From: DAOTTW01 sp034437615
GTDB taxonomy: Bacteria; Chloroflexota; Anaerolineae; Aggregatilineales; Phototrophicaceae
DNA: 6,158 nt
NCBI GenBank assembly: GCA_034437615.1
Contig: DAOTTW010000060.1
Coordinates: forward strand, 1-6,158
Direction of reading: 5' to 3'
Positions 1 to 5,791 of this stretch are shown here, in pieces. Position 1 is the first letter of the stretch. Each line of letters begins with the position of its first letter. The position numbers were made by a program, and so were the translations under genes. Under the pieces are notes generated by a model. It had not been told where the DNA came from and ran no database searches. It was given only the letters and a program-made list of their open reading frames with translations.

Positions 1-2
1 TG

Positions 3-1286
3 ACCGAATTGTGGCTTATGGATGACAACCCAGAGAAATTACAGCTTCTGGGTGGCTTGTGTCAGGAACTAGCCGAACAACACAACGCATCATTCAAAGT
101 CATCTTATCGACTGATGCAAGCGAAGCCATCCGCGATGCAAAACATATCATCACATCAATTCGTCCCGGCTTAGAAGCCGGACGCGCAAAGGATGAGCGC
201 ATTTGCTTCGAACATGGCGTACTGGGTCAAGAAACAACCGGAGCCGGGGGCTTTGCTATGGCGATGCGCAGCATACCCGCAATTTTACACTATGCACGCT
301 TAATTGAAGACATTGCCGCAGCAGATGCATGGCTCTATAACTTCACAAACCCGGCTGGCCTCGTTGCACAAGCCTTACACTATGCAGGCATTGAACGTGT
401 CATCGGCATTTGTGATAGCGCCAACAAAGCACAACATGAGGTCAGTCGCCACTTCGATCTGCCGCTACACAGGGTCCAGCACCGCGTTTATGGCCTCAAT
501 CACCTCTCATGGACGCGCAGTGTACGGCTAGACCCTGAACCAGACGGCACAGGTGGCGAAGAAGTATTCCCAGCTCTGCTGTTCGATGAGAATTTTGTAG
601 CCAAAACGCACTTATCGCTTTTCGCTGAAGGCTTAAGAAAATGGCAGCAATCGTTCATGAACGAATACCTGCATTATTACTACCACCGCGATGAAGCCTT
701 ACGGACCTTGCTAGCAAAAGACGAAACACGTGGCGAGGAGGTGATGCGGCTGACGAATAGCCTGCTTGAACGCTTACGAGATGCTGAAAATCCAGCGGAT
801 GGGCTAGTCACCTACCGCGCAATCATGCAGCAGCGTAGCAAAACCTATATGGCCCACGCACGCGATAGCGCAGACCGCACCAAAACCGAACCCATTGCAG
901 AAGATGAAGCGGGTTACGCGGCTGTCGCCCTGGGCTGTGTCGAAGCCATAGAGCGTAACGAACCCCATTACACCGGCCTGAATGTCCCTAATAATGGTGC
1001 AATTGCGGGCTTGGAAGATGATGATGTCGTTGAGGTAAGTTGCTGGATAGATGCAAGCGGGGTAAAGCCCGTCTACGTTGGCGACATTCCAGAAAGCCAA
1101 TATCTTCTGATGCGAGATGTCAAACAATACGAGCGGTTAGCCGCCCGCGCAATTCTGTCGCAAGACCGCAAGCTAGCCACCGAAGCGCTCACAGTACATC
1201 CGTTGGTTGGCTCATACCCGTTAGCGGAAAAACTCGTAAGTGCCTTCTTGCAAGCACATGAGGACATTGTTGGCGCATGGCAATAA
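3..1286 (+). CDS. Glycoside hydrolase family 4 enzyme, 5'-truncated by window edge
   Basis: The frame is open from the left edge (codons phased from base 3), so the true start is outside. Comparison with family members suggests about 30 residues are missing, including the N-terminal Rossmann GGGS-type NAD-binding loop. Family 4 glycosidases cleave glycosides by an NAD+- and Mn2+-dependent oxidation/elimination mechanism in the cytoplasm. Counting from the TTG at base 9, visible hallmarks are NFTNPAG (111-117), the metal-ligand cysteine in GICD (Cys135, Asp136), GLNH with the second metal ligand His165, and YLHYYY (220-225), which probably holds the catalytic tyrosine. The four residues at the metal cysteine are CDSA. 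This is not the CNxP, CDMP or CHSV signature I associate with 6-phospho-beta-glucosidases, 6-phospho-alpha-glucosidases or alpha-galactosidases, so I leave the substrate open. The 3' end overlaps the kinase gene by 10 bases, implying an operon. Family assignment is firm, specificity is not. Confidence 0.9.
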   Translation, partial: TELWLMDDNPEKLQLLGGLCQELAEQHNASFKVILSTDASEAIRDAKHIITSIRPGLEAGRAKDERICFEHGVLGQETTGAGGFAMAMRSIPAILHYARLIEDIAAADAWLYNFTNPAGLVAQALHYAGIERVIGICDSANKAQHEVSRHFDLPLHRVQHRVYGLNHLSWTRSVRLDPEPDGTGGEEVFPALLFDENFVAKTHLSLFAEGLRKWQQSFMNEYLHYYYHRDEALRTLLAKDETRGEEVMRLTNSLLERLRDAENPADGLVTYRAIMQQRSKTYMAHARDSADRTKTEPIAEDEAGYAAVALGCVEAIERNEPHYTGLNVPNNGAIAGLEDDDVVEVSCWIDASGVKPVYVGDIPESQYLLMRDVKQYERLAARAILSQDRKLATEALTVHPLVGSYPLAEKLVSAFLQAHEDIVGAWQ

Positions 1287-2194
1287 AACACTTCGATATT
1301 GTCGTACCGGGCCACTATTACTGTGATGTCATCTTCACAGGGCTACCGAGTTTTCCCGCGTTAGGCACAGAGATATTCACGGATGATCTAATGGTCGTGC
1401 CGGGTGGCGTCATGAATACAGTTGTAGGTCTGTCGCGCCTGGGGGTTCAAGTAGGTTGGCTCGGTAGCCTCGGCACAGATTTTTTCAGCCGTTTTATCAG
1501 GGAGCGCATCAGTGAAGAAGGGATTGACGCAACGTTGCTTAAGCAACTAGATGCACCGTTGCGCCGTGTAACTGTTGCTATGTCGTATCCACATGATCGC
1601 GCCTTCCTCACCTACGTCGATAAACCGCCTAGCCTTGCCGCACTTCTACAAGATCTGCTCGATAGAGATGATGTGACTCTCGCTCATTTGCACTTTCCTG
1701 GCCTGGCGTTAGACCCAGATTTGTTACCCCTACTGCGCCTCTGTCGTGAACGTCGCATTAAGCTATCAATGGATTCACAGCACCAAGACGATGACCTCAG
1801 CAATCCCCTCGTCCGCGAGACCCTATCGCTATTAGATGTGTTTATGCCCAATAGCAGTGAGGCAAAGCACCTGACGAATACCGCCACAATTGATGATGCC
1901 GCACAGGTGTTGCAACAGTTCGTCAAGTATCTGGTCATTAAAGATGGCGCTTATGGTGCACAGGCGTGGGACAGCGGCCACCACAGCCAGGCACCCGCAA
2001 TTCGCGTGGAACCTGTCGATACGACCGGGGCTGGCGATATTTTTAATGCTGGTTTCTTGTCGGCATATATGGCGGGTCATCCAGCGCCAGTTTGTCTGCA
2101 ATGGGGCAATATTGCTGGGGGTATATCCACAACGGGCTATGGAGGCTGCACGAAGGCCCCTACACAGCAAATCTTGCAGGACTGGCTGCGATAG
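1277..2194 (+). CDS. PfkB-family carbohydrate kinase
   Basis: A 305-residue cytoplasmic ATP-dependent sugar kinase of the ribokinase/PfkB family, of usual family length. The N-terminal PfkB signature region is VPGGVMNTVVGLSRLG followed by GWLGSLGTDFF (residues 41-70). The NxxE magnesium motif is PNSSEA (Asn192, Glu195). The C-terminal signature DTTGAGDIFNAGF lies at 248-260, with Asp254 as the expected catalytic base. The ATG lies inside the end of the preceding family 4 hydrolase gene and overlaps it by 10 bases. An AGGA-like stretch about 12 bases upstream is a weak ribosome-binding site, so translational coupling is likely. Within the family the sequence does not tell me the sugar. The neighbour suggests it phosphorylates a sugar or glycoside handled by the hydrolase, either before or after cleavage. 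Fructokinase, ribokinase or a nucleoside kinase are alternatives. Confidence 0.9.
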   Translation: MAIKHFDIVVPGHYYCDVIFTGLPSFPALGTEIFTDDLMVVPGGVMNTVVGLSRLGVQVGWLGSLGTDFFSRFIRERISEEGIDATLLKQLDAPLRRVTVAMSYPHDRAFLTYVDKPPSLAALLQDLLDRDDVTLAHLHFPGLALDPDLLPLLRLCRERRIKLSMDSQHQDDDLSNPLVRETLSLLDVFMPNSSEAKHLTNTATIDDAAQVLQQFVKYLVIKDGAYGAQAWDSGHHSQAPAIRVEPVDTTGAGDIFNAGFLSAYMAGHPAPVCLQWGNIAGGISTTGYGGCTKAPTQQILQDWLR

Positions 2195-2303
2195 TTCTGT
2201 ATCTATGCAATGTGTTGCAGGCAGAGCAACCAACTCGCCCTTTCAGCGTTTTAAATTTGCATACGTGACGTTAAACTGCTGCAACAATAAATAACAGTCA
2301 CTT

Positions 2304-2310
2304 GAGGAGG
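2304..2310 (+). promoter_or_regulatory. Strong Shine-Dalgarno for fabF
   Basis: GAGGAGG ends 7 bases before the ATG at 2318. It is the best ribosome-binding site in the window and fixes the fabF start. The 123-base gap upstream has no convincing -35/-10 pair that I can defend and only a short 5-bp stem (2206-2219). Confidence 0.85.
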
Positions 2311-2317
2311 ATACAAT

Positions 2318-3568
2318 ATGAACGCTGGCAAACGGCGTGTTGTCGTCACTGGCATGGGGACAATCAGCCCGATGGGCTACAACGTGGCTGATTCTTGGGC
2401 CAATATCAAAGCAGGTAAAAGCGGCATCAGCCACATCGAAGCAGAGGACACCAGCCCCATTGGTGTGCATATTGGCGGCGAAGTTAAAGGTTTTGATGCA
2501 ACCCAGTACATGGACAAGCGTGCCATCAAACGCACCGACCGAGCGCAACAATTCGCACTCATCGCTGCAAAACAGGCACTAGATGACAGCGGCTTCGTCA
2601 TCACCGATGAAAACTGCTACGACGTTGGCTGTATCATCGGTTCTGGTATCGGCAGTATCCGCACGCTAGAAGCCGCATTCAAGGGGTTTGCAAGTAAAGG
2701 CCAGCGTGGTGTTAGCGTCCTGATGGTTGCCCCCTTGCTGAGCGACCAACTCGCTGCACAAGTCTCGATTGATTACAACGTGCGTGGCCCCAATTACACG
2801 GTTATCACGGCCTGCGCGACTGGGAACAACGCCATCGGCGACGCGGCTGACATCATTCGTCTTGGTCGTGCCAAAATGATGCTTGCTGGTGGTAGCGAAG
2901 CGTGCCTCATCAACATGGTGCTTTCCGGCTTTGATAACATGAAAGCCCTCACACATTATGACGGGGAACCGGCACACGCTTCGCGTCCGTTTGATGCGCG
3001 TCGTGATGGGTTTGTCGCCGCTGAAGGCGCTGCGGTGCTCATGCTAGAAGACCTCGAACATGCACAAGCACGCGGCGCTCACATCTATGCAGAGGTCACG
3101 GGCTATGGCAACACATCGGATGCCTACCACGTCACCGCCCCACGTGACGACGGTGAAGCAGCGGCAAAGGCAATGGAGCTAGCGCTTGCAGACGCCAATC
3201 TGACGATAAAAGACCTCAGCTACGTCAACGCACATGGCACAGGCACCCCGCTCAACGACAGCGCTGAAACGCTCGCCATCAAGAAAGCATTTGGCGAAGA
3301 CGCCTATACTATCCCGGTAAGCTCCACCAAATCCATGACCGGACATATGCTCGGTGCCGCAGGCGCGTTTGAAGCCATCGTTTCGATCATGGCCATTCGC
3401 GATGGCTTTATGCCGCCTACAATGAACTACGAAGTGACAGACCCAGACTGCGATCTAGATTACATCCCGAATGTAGGCCGTGAGAAGACCGTCAACCATG
3501 TCATGAGCAATTCCTTTGGTTTTGGCGGGCACAACGCGGTACTTGTAATTAGCCGTTATCAGGACTAA
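2318..3568 (+). CDS. fabF: Beta-ketoacyl-ACP synthase II
   Basis: A full-length (416 residues) condensing enzyme of type II fatty acid synthesis. It joins malonyl-ACP to an acyl chain in the cytoplasm with release of CO2. The thiolase-fold Cys-His-His triad is complete: Cys166 in TACATG, His306 in NAHGTGTP and His343 in TGHMLGAAG, with Lys338 in SSTKSM. These sit two to three residues from the E. coli FabF positions, so there are no large insertions. The N-terminus (RRVVVTGMGTISPMG) and the C-terminal NSFGFGGHNAVL glycine loop (398-409) are also typical. A strong Shine-Dalgarno supports the start. No acpP, fabD, fabG or fabH lies next to it in this window, so it is a stand-alone copy rather than part of a visible fab cluster. 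A FabF-like synthase serving a specialised lipid or polyketide cannot be excluded, but nothing in the sequence favours it. A hairpin follows the stop. Confidence 0.95.
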   Translation: MNAGKRRVVVTGMGTISPMGYNVADSWANIKAGKSGISHIEAEDTSPIGVHIGGEVKGFDATQYMDKRAIKRTDRAQQFALIAAKQALDDSGFVITDENCYDVGCIIGSGIGSIRTLEAAFKGFASKGQRGVSVLMVAPLLSDQLAAQVSIDYNVRGPNYTVITACATGNNAIGDAADIIRLGRAKMMLAGGSEACLINMVLSGFDNMKALTHYDGEPAHASRPFDARRDGFVAAEGAAVLMLEDLEHAQARGAHIYAEVTGYGNTSDAYHVTAPRDDGEAAAKAMELALADANLTIKDLSYVNAHGTGTPLNDSAETLAIKKAFGEDAYTIPVSSTKSMTGHMLGAAGAFEAIVSIMAIRDGFMPPTMNYEVTDPDCDLDYIPNVGREKTVNHVMSNSFGFGGHNAVLVISRYQD

Positions 3569-3638
3569 TCTGACGTTAACTTTGCAGGCTGCGTCAACGG
3601 ATCATTTAAATGCGTCGCGCCTAGAAATCATCCGACAA

Positions 3639-3686
3639 CAAGAAATCCGAAGCTGATTAGGCCGTCTTGTATCTTCGGATTTCTTG
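3639..3686. terminator. Hairpin downstream of fabF, terminator-like
   Basis: Bases 3639-3652 (CAAGAAATCCGAAG) are the perfect reverse complement of 3673-3686, giving a 14-bp stem around a 20-base loop. The outer part of the 3' arm is T-rich (ATTTCTT) and that of the 5' arm is A-rich, so it could act on either strand. The base composition is not the classical GC stem plus U-tract, and the loop is long. Its position 70 bases after the fabF stop and about 80 bases before the next start supports separation of the two genes. Confidence 0.6.
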
Positions 3687-3725
3687 CAAAATCTTAAACT
3701 GGTCCGCATCACAAGTGTGTTACGA

Positions 3726-3740
3726 TGATACGCGGTATCA
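3726..3740. promoter_or_regulatory. Candidate Zur/Fur-family operator upstream of the metal-binding protein gene
   Basis: TGATACGCGGTATCA is an interrupted palindrome (TGATAC-GCG-GTATCA). It has the 7-1-7 spacing used by Fur-superfamily regulators and outer half-site bases like the TGATAAnnATTATCA-type zinc (Zur) boxes I recall from cyanobacteria. It ends 29 bases before the ATG of a ZnuA-like gene, where a zinc-responsive repressor would be expected to bind. A TACGAT hexamer (3721-3726) abutting it could be a poor -10, but no good -35 is visible. The site is supported by symmetry and position only. Confidence 0.45.
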
Positions 3741-3757
3741 ATTTTAAGCTTTCGTTT

Positions 3758-3761
3758 GGAG
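3758..3761 (+). promoter_or_regulatory. Ribosome-binding site that decides the start of the ZnuA-like gene
   Basis: GGAG lies 8 bases before the ATG at 3770. An in-frame ATG at 3725 would add 15 residues, but it has no comparable site, overlaps the palindrome at 3726-3740, and would bury the basic n-region of the signal peptide. I therefore choose 3770. Confidence 0.7.
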
Positions 3762-3769
3762 ATTTCGAC

Positions 3770-5491
3770 ATGAGAAAAACGTTTCGCTTAATTGCACTCG
3801 TTACGTTCTTGCTTGGTATGCTTAGCGTACCAACGCTATCGCAGGAAGACGACAATCGCTTGCAAATCGTCGCTAGCTATAGCATCTTAGCCGATGTAGT
3901 TAGTAACGTTGTCGGTGACGCAGCAGACGTTACATCCTTAATGCCTGTCAATGCTGATCCGCACACGTTCACACCCACCCCACGCGACCTGACAGCACTC
4001 GCAGATGCAGACATCGTTTTCGTCAATGGTGCAAACTTCGAAGAGGGCATCATGGAGGCTATTGAAAACGCGGATACTGACATCAACCTGGTAACAACCT
4101 CTCAATGTGTACAAATTCTGCCCTTCGGTGCCAGTGGCCACAGCCATACACACGGAGATGACCACGAAGAACACGACCACGAAGAACACGACCACGAAGA
4201 ACACGACCACGAAGAACACGACCACGAAGGAGAAATGACGACTGGTATTGTCAGCGCCGCCTACATGCAAATCGCAAATACAGGCAATACCGATGATACA
4301 CTGGTCGCAGTGCGTGCCAGCGGCATCAATACAATTGAAATCCATGAGACCACTGTCGAAGACGGCATTGCACGGATGCGCCAACTCGAAGACGGCATCA
4401 CCCTGCCAGCCGGTGAAACCGCTGAATTCCGCCCAGGTGGTCTGCACGTTATGCTGATAGACATTCAGCAAGACCTAATCACCGATGAAACGTTAGCCAT
4501 AACACTTGAATTCGCATCCGGTCGTCAAGTGCCTGTTGCCGCGCAGATTCGCGAATTTCCGCCCGAAGACGGCATAACCATTGCAACCGACGATCTGACC
4601 ATCAGCAATGTATGGGCACGGCCTACCGCCAGCGCGGGTATAGCGATGGAGGATATGGCAATGGATGAGGCAGATAGCGAAAACGCTGCATTGTGTGCGC
4701 AATACATTAGCGAGATGGCTGCTATCCATGACGCAGACCATGAGCACGAAAACGCAGACGCAGACCACCAGCACAATCATGGCGGCAACCCTATCAACGA
4801 AGCAGCGCTTGGTATGCTCTACGCCGTTGCGTGTGAAGGACACGACCACGAGCACGAAGATGCAGATGCAGATGCAGACCACCAGCACGAGGGTGAAATG
4901 GACCACGACCACGAACATGCTGAAGGGGCCTGCGATCCTCACGTGTGGATGGAACCGCACAACCCGATGTACTGGACGATGCTGATCCGCGACGCGCTCA
5001 CCGAACTCGACCCGGCCAATGCAGAGGTTTATCGCACAAACGCCGACGTATACCTGCAAGAACTGGATGCACTGGCGCATGATTTCGTTATGGAAGCGGT
5101 TGAGACTGTACCAGCAGACAATCGTATACTGGTCACTAATCACGAATTCCTCGGCTATTTCGCCGTGCGCTACGGCTTTGAGGTCGTCGGCACGGTCATT
5201 CCCGCCGGTGCAACAGGTGCCGAACCTAGTGCTGCTAGCATTGCTGCATTGATTGACGCGGTAAATGAAGAAGGCGTCAGCGCGATTTTTGCAGAAACAA
5301 CGGTTAGCACCGATATTGCCGAGCAAATTGCCGAGGAAACGGGCGTACAAGTCCTGACGCTATACAGCGGTTCCCTCAGTGATGCCGATGGGCCGGCGAG
5401 CACCTATATTGACTACATGCGCTTCAACGTGACTACGATCGTAGAAGCGCTGGGTGGCAGCGTTCCGACGAATGCCGAGGCGAACTCGTAG
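3770..5491 (+). CDS. znuA: ZnuA/TroA-type metal-binding protein with nested, permuted PCu(A)C domain
   Basis: A 573-residue exported protein, nearly twice the usual ~300 for cluster A-I (ZnuA/TroA) substrate-binding proteins of zinc/manganese ABC importers. Residues 1-24 form a signal peptide (MRKTF n-region, hydrophobic core, cut near TLS/QE) with no lipobox cysteine. The first lobe (29-120) has SYSILADVVSNVVGD and DPHTFTPTPRD with metal ligand His65. The second lobe (388-573) has CDPHVWMEP (His391), VTNHEFLGYFA (His458) and IFAET (Glu509). The aspartate of manganese-type TDS is SGS here, which favours zinc. Between the lobes lie a DHEEH tandem repeat (131-154), PCu(A)C-like sequence (160-289), His/Asp-rich stretches (320-338, 357-383) and all four cysteines of the protein (113, 309, 355, 388). 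No permease or ATPase gene adjoins. A candidate Zur box precedes it and a terminator-like hairpin follows. Gene symbol is by family; delivery to an ABC importer is inferred. Confidence 0.88.
   Translation: MRKTFRLIALVTFLLGMLSVPTLSQEDDNRLQIVASYSILADVVSNVVGDAADVTSLMPVNADPHTFTPTPRDLTALADADIVFVNGANFEEGIMEAIENADTDINLVTTSQCVQILPFGASGHSHTHGDDHEEHDHEEHDHEEHDHEEHDHEGEMTTGIVSAAYMQIANTGNTDDTLVAVRASGINTIEIHETTVEDGIARMRQLEDGITLPAGETAEFRPGGLHVMLIDIQQDLITDETLAITLEFASGRQVPVAAQIREFPPEDGITIATDDLTISNVWARPTASAGIAMEDMAMDEADSENAALCAQYISEMAAIHDADHEHENADADHQHNHGGNPINEAALGMLYAVACEGHDHEHEDADADADHQHEGEMDHDHEHAEGACDPHVWMEPHNPMYWTMLIRDALTELDPANAEVYRTNADVYLQELDALAHDFVMEAVETVPADNRILVTNHEFLGYFAVRYGFEVVGTVIPAGATGAEPSAASIAALIDAVNEEGVSAIFAETTVSTDIAEQIAEETGVQVLTLYSGSLSDADGPASTYIDYMRFNVTTIVEALGGSVPTNAEANS
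4160..4229 (+). repeat. Perfect 15-bp tandem repeat encoding DHEEH
   Basis: The unit GACCACGAAGAACAC occurs four times without a mismatch (4160-4174, 4175-4189, 4190-4204, 4205-4219), followed by its first 10 bases (4220-4229). In frame it encodes DHEEH four times then DHEG, part of the histidine-rich metal-binding loop. Identity at synonymous positions points to recent slippage or unequal exchange, so copy number probably varies between strains. Confidence 0.97.
4247..4636 (+). other. PCu(A)C copper-chaperone domain, segments in permuted order (inside the ZnuA-like gene)
   Basis: Residues 160-262 match the body and end of a PCu(A)C domain: SAAYMQIANTG, then the Cu(I) site His192-x10-Met203-x22-His226-x-Met228, then the strand ending VPVAAQIREF. 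Residues 275-289 (DDLTISNVWARPTAS) match the strand that opens a normal PCu(A)C domain ahead of the AAYM segment. Here it comes about a dozen residues after the end. All four copper ligands are kept and the frame is unbroken. A Met-rich tail (MEDMAM, 293-298) follows, like the loop that usually sits between WARP and AAYM. I read this as circular permutation. A residue of two tandem domains after partial deletion is the alternative, and would give the same order. Confidence 0.75.
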
Positions 5492-5527
5492 CCCTTCTCA
5501 GCATGTCTGTACCCATCTAGCTTATCG

Positions 5528-5560
5528 AGCAAAAGGCACGGTTTGCCCGTGTCTTTTGCT
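5528..5560 (+). terminator. Hairpin terminator after the ZnuA-like gene
   Basis: Bases 5528-5541 pair with 5547-5560 (14 bp, one G-U pair at 5536/5552) around the loop TTTGC. The 3' arm ends CTTTTGCT and runs into TCT. It begins 36 bases after the stop codon, as expected for an intrinsic terminator, although the U-tract is short and partly inside the stem. Its core CACGGTTTGCCCGTG resembles the downstream palindromes. Confidence 0.65.
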
Positions 5561-5598
5561 TCTAAGGCCATCCCAACAAAATAATTGACACGGTTTGC

Positions 5599-5618
5599 GG
5601 ACACGGCTTGCCGTGTCC
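5599..5618. repeat. 20-nt palindrome, copy 1 (GGACACGGCTTGCCGTGTCC)
   Basis: Nine bases pair on each side of TT. It is followed by CTAC, and GTGTCCCTAC (5613-5622) is the exact inverse of GTAGGGACAC (5643-5652) before copy 2, so the two copies form one mirrored compound element. A partial direct copy, GACACGGTTTGCG, lies just upstream at 5587-5599. Confidence 0.85.
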
Positions 5619-5646
5619 CTACGAACGATGCCCTGATGCCCTGTAG

Positions 5647-5666
5647 GGACACCCTTCTGGGTGTCC
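5647..5666. repeat. 20-nt palindrome, copy 2 (GGACACCCTTCTGGGTGTCC)
   Basis: Eight bases (GGACACCC) pair with GGGTGTCC around TTCT. The outer six bases match copy 1. The inner GG/CC pairs are swapped to CC/GG, keeping pairing while changing sequence. Confidence 0.85.
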
Positions 5667-5748
5667 GAGCGGCGTCAGCTGCATTGCCGATGTTGCAAGA
5701 ATTTGACTTGTTTTTTAGCTGGAAAAGCCTGAGTCGTTACGAGTTACG

Positions 5749-5768
5749 GGACGCGGCTTGCTGCGTCC
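5749..5768. repeat. 20-nt palindrome, copy 3 (GGACGCGGCTTGCTGCGTCC)
   Basis: It matches copy 1 at 17 of 20 positions. The A-T pair at positions 5/16 is G-C here (a compensatory change) and the pair at 7/14 becomes G-U. It sits 23 bases beyond the stop of the minus-strand gene and could act as that gene's terminator, though no T-run follows on that strand. Confidence 0.75.
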
Positions 5769-5791
5769 GCCGCGAAAAACACGCGACCACG

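Larger units (their letters stand above)
5492..5791. other. Convergent intergenic region, non-coding, rich in palindromes
   Basis: It lies between the stop of the ZnuA-like gene (+) and the stop of the EF-hand protein (-). No frame here shows a recognisable protein. It holds a terminator-like hairpin next to the + gene and three 20-nt palindromes listed separately. Bases 5627-5642 are a GATGCCCT direct duplication. A short stem (5696-5699 with 5707-5710) before six T's at 5711-5716 could be a weak second + strand terminator. Confidence 0.75.

Noticed and set aside
2195..2317. Promoter for fabF (for example TTGCAT at 2257-2262 or GTGACG at 2265-2270)
   Set aside because: No -10 hexamer at acceptable spacing matches well, so any call would be arbitrary.
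3725..3769. Upstream in-frame ATG as the start of the ZnuA-like protein
   Set aside because: It has no ribosome-binding site, overlaps the candidate operator, and would place 15 extra residues before an ordinary signal peptide.
4160..4229. Tandem repeats as a possible CRISPR or iteron array
   Set aside because: Units are 15 bp, directly adjacent with no spacers, and in frame within a coding region.
3938..4471. Minus-strand frame with repeated FFVVV
   Set aside because: It is the antisense reading of the DHEEH tandem repeat, with no start context or family similarity.
4235..4670. Out-of-order PCu(A)C segments explained by a frameshift or gene break
   Set aside because: A single continuous frame runs from the signal peptide to the last ZnuA motif with no stop, so no frameshift is needed. 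Misassembly remains possible.
4493..5350. Long minus-strand open frame (285 codons) opposite the ZnuA-like gene
   Set aside because: It is a shadow. Its valine/isoleucine/cysteine-rich runs are the complement of GAC/CAC/GAA codons of the His-rich loop, and it resembles no protein family.
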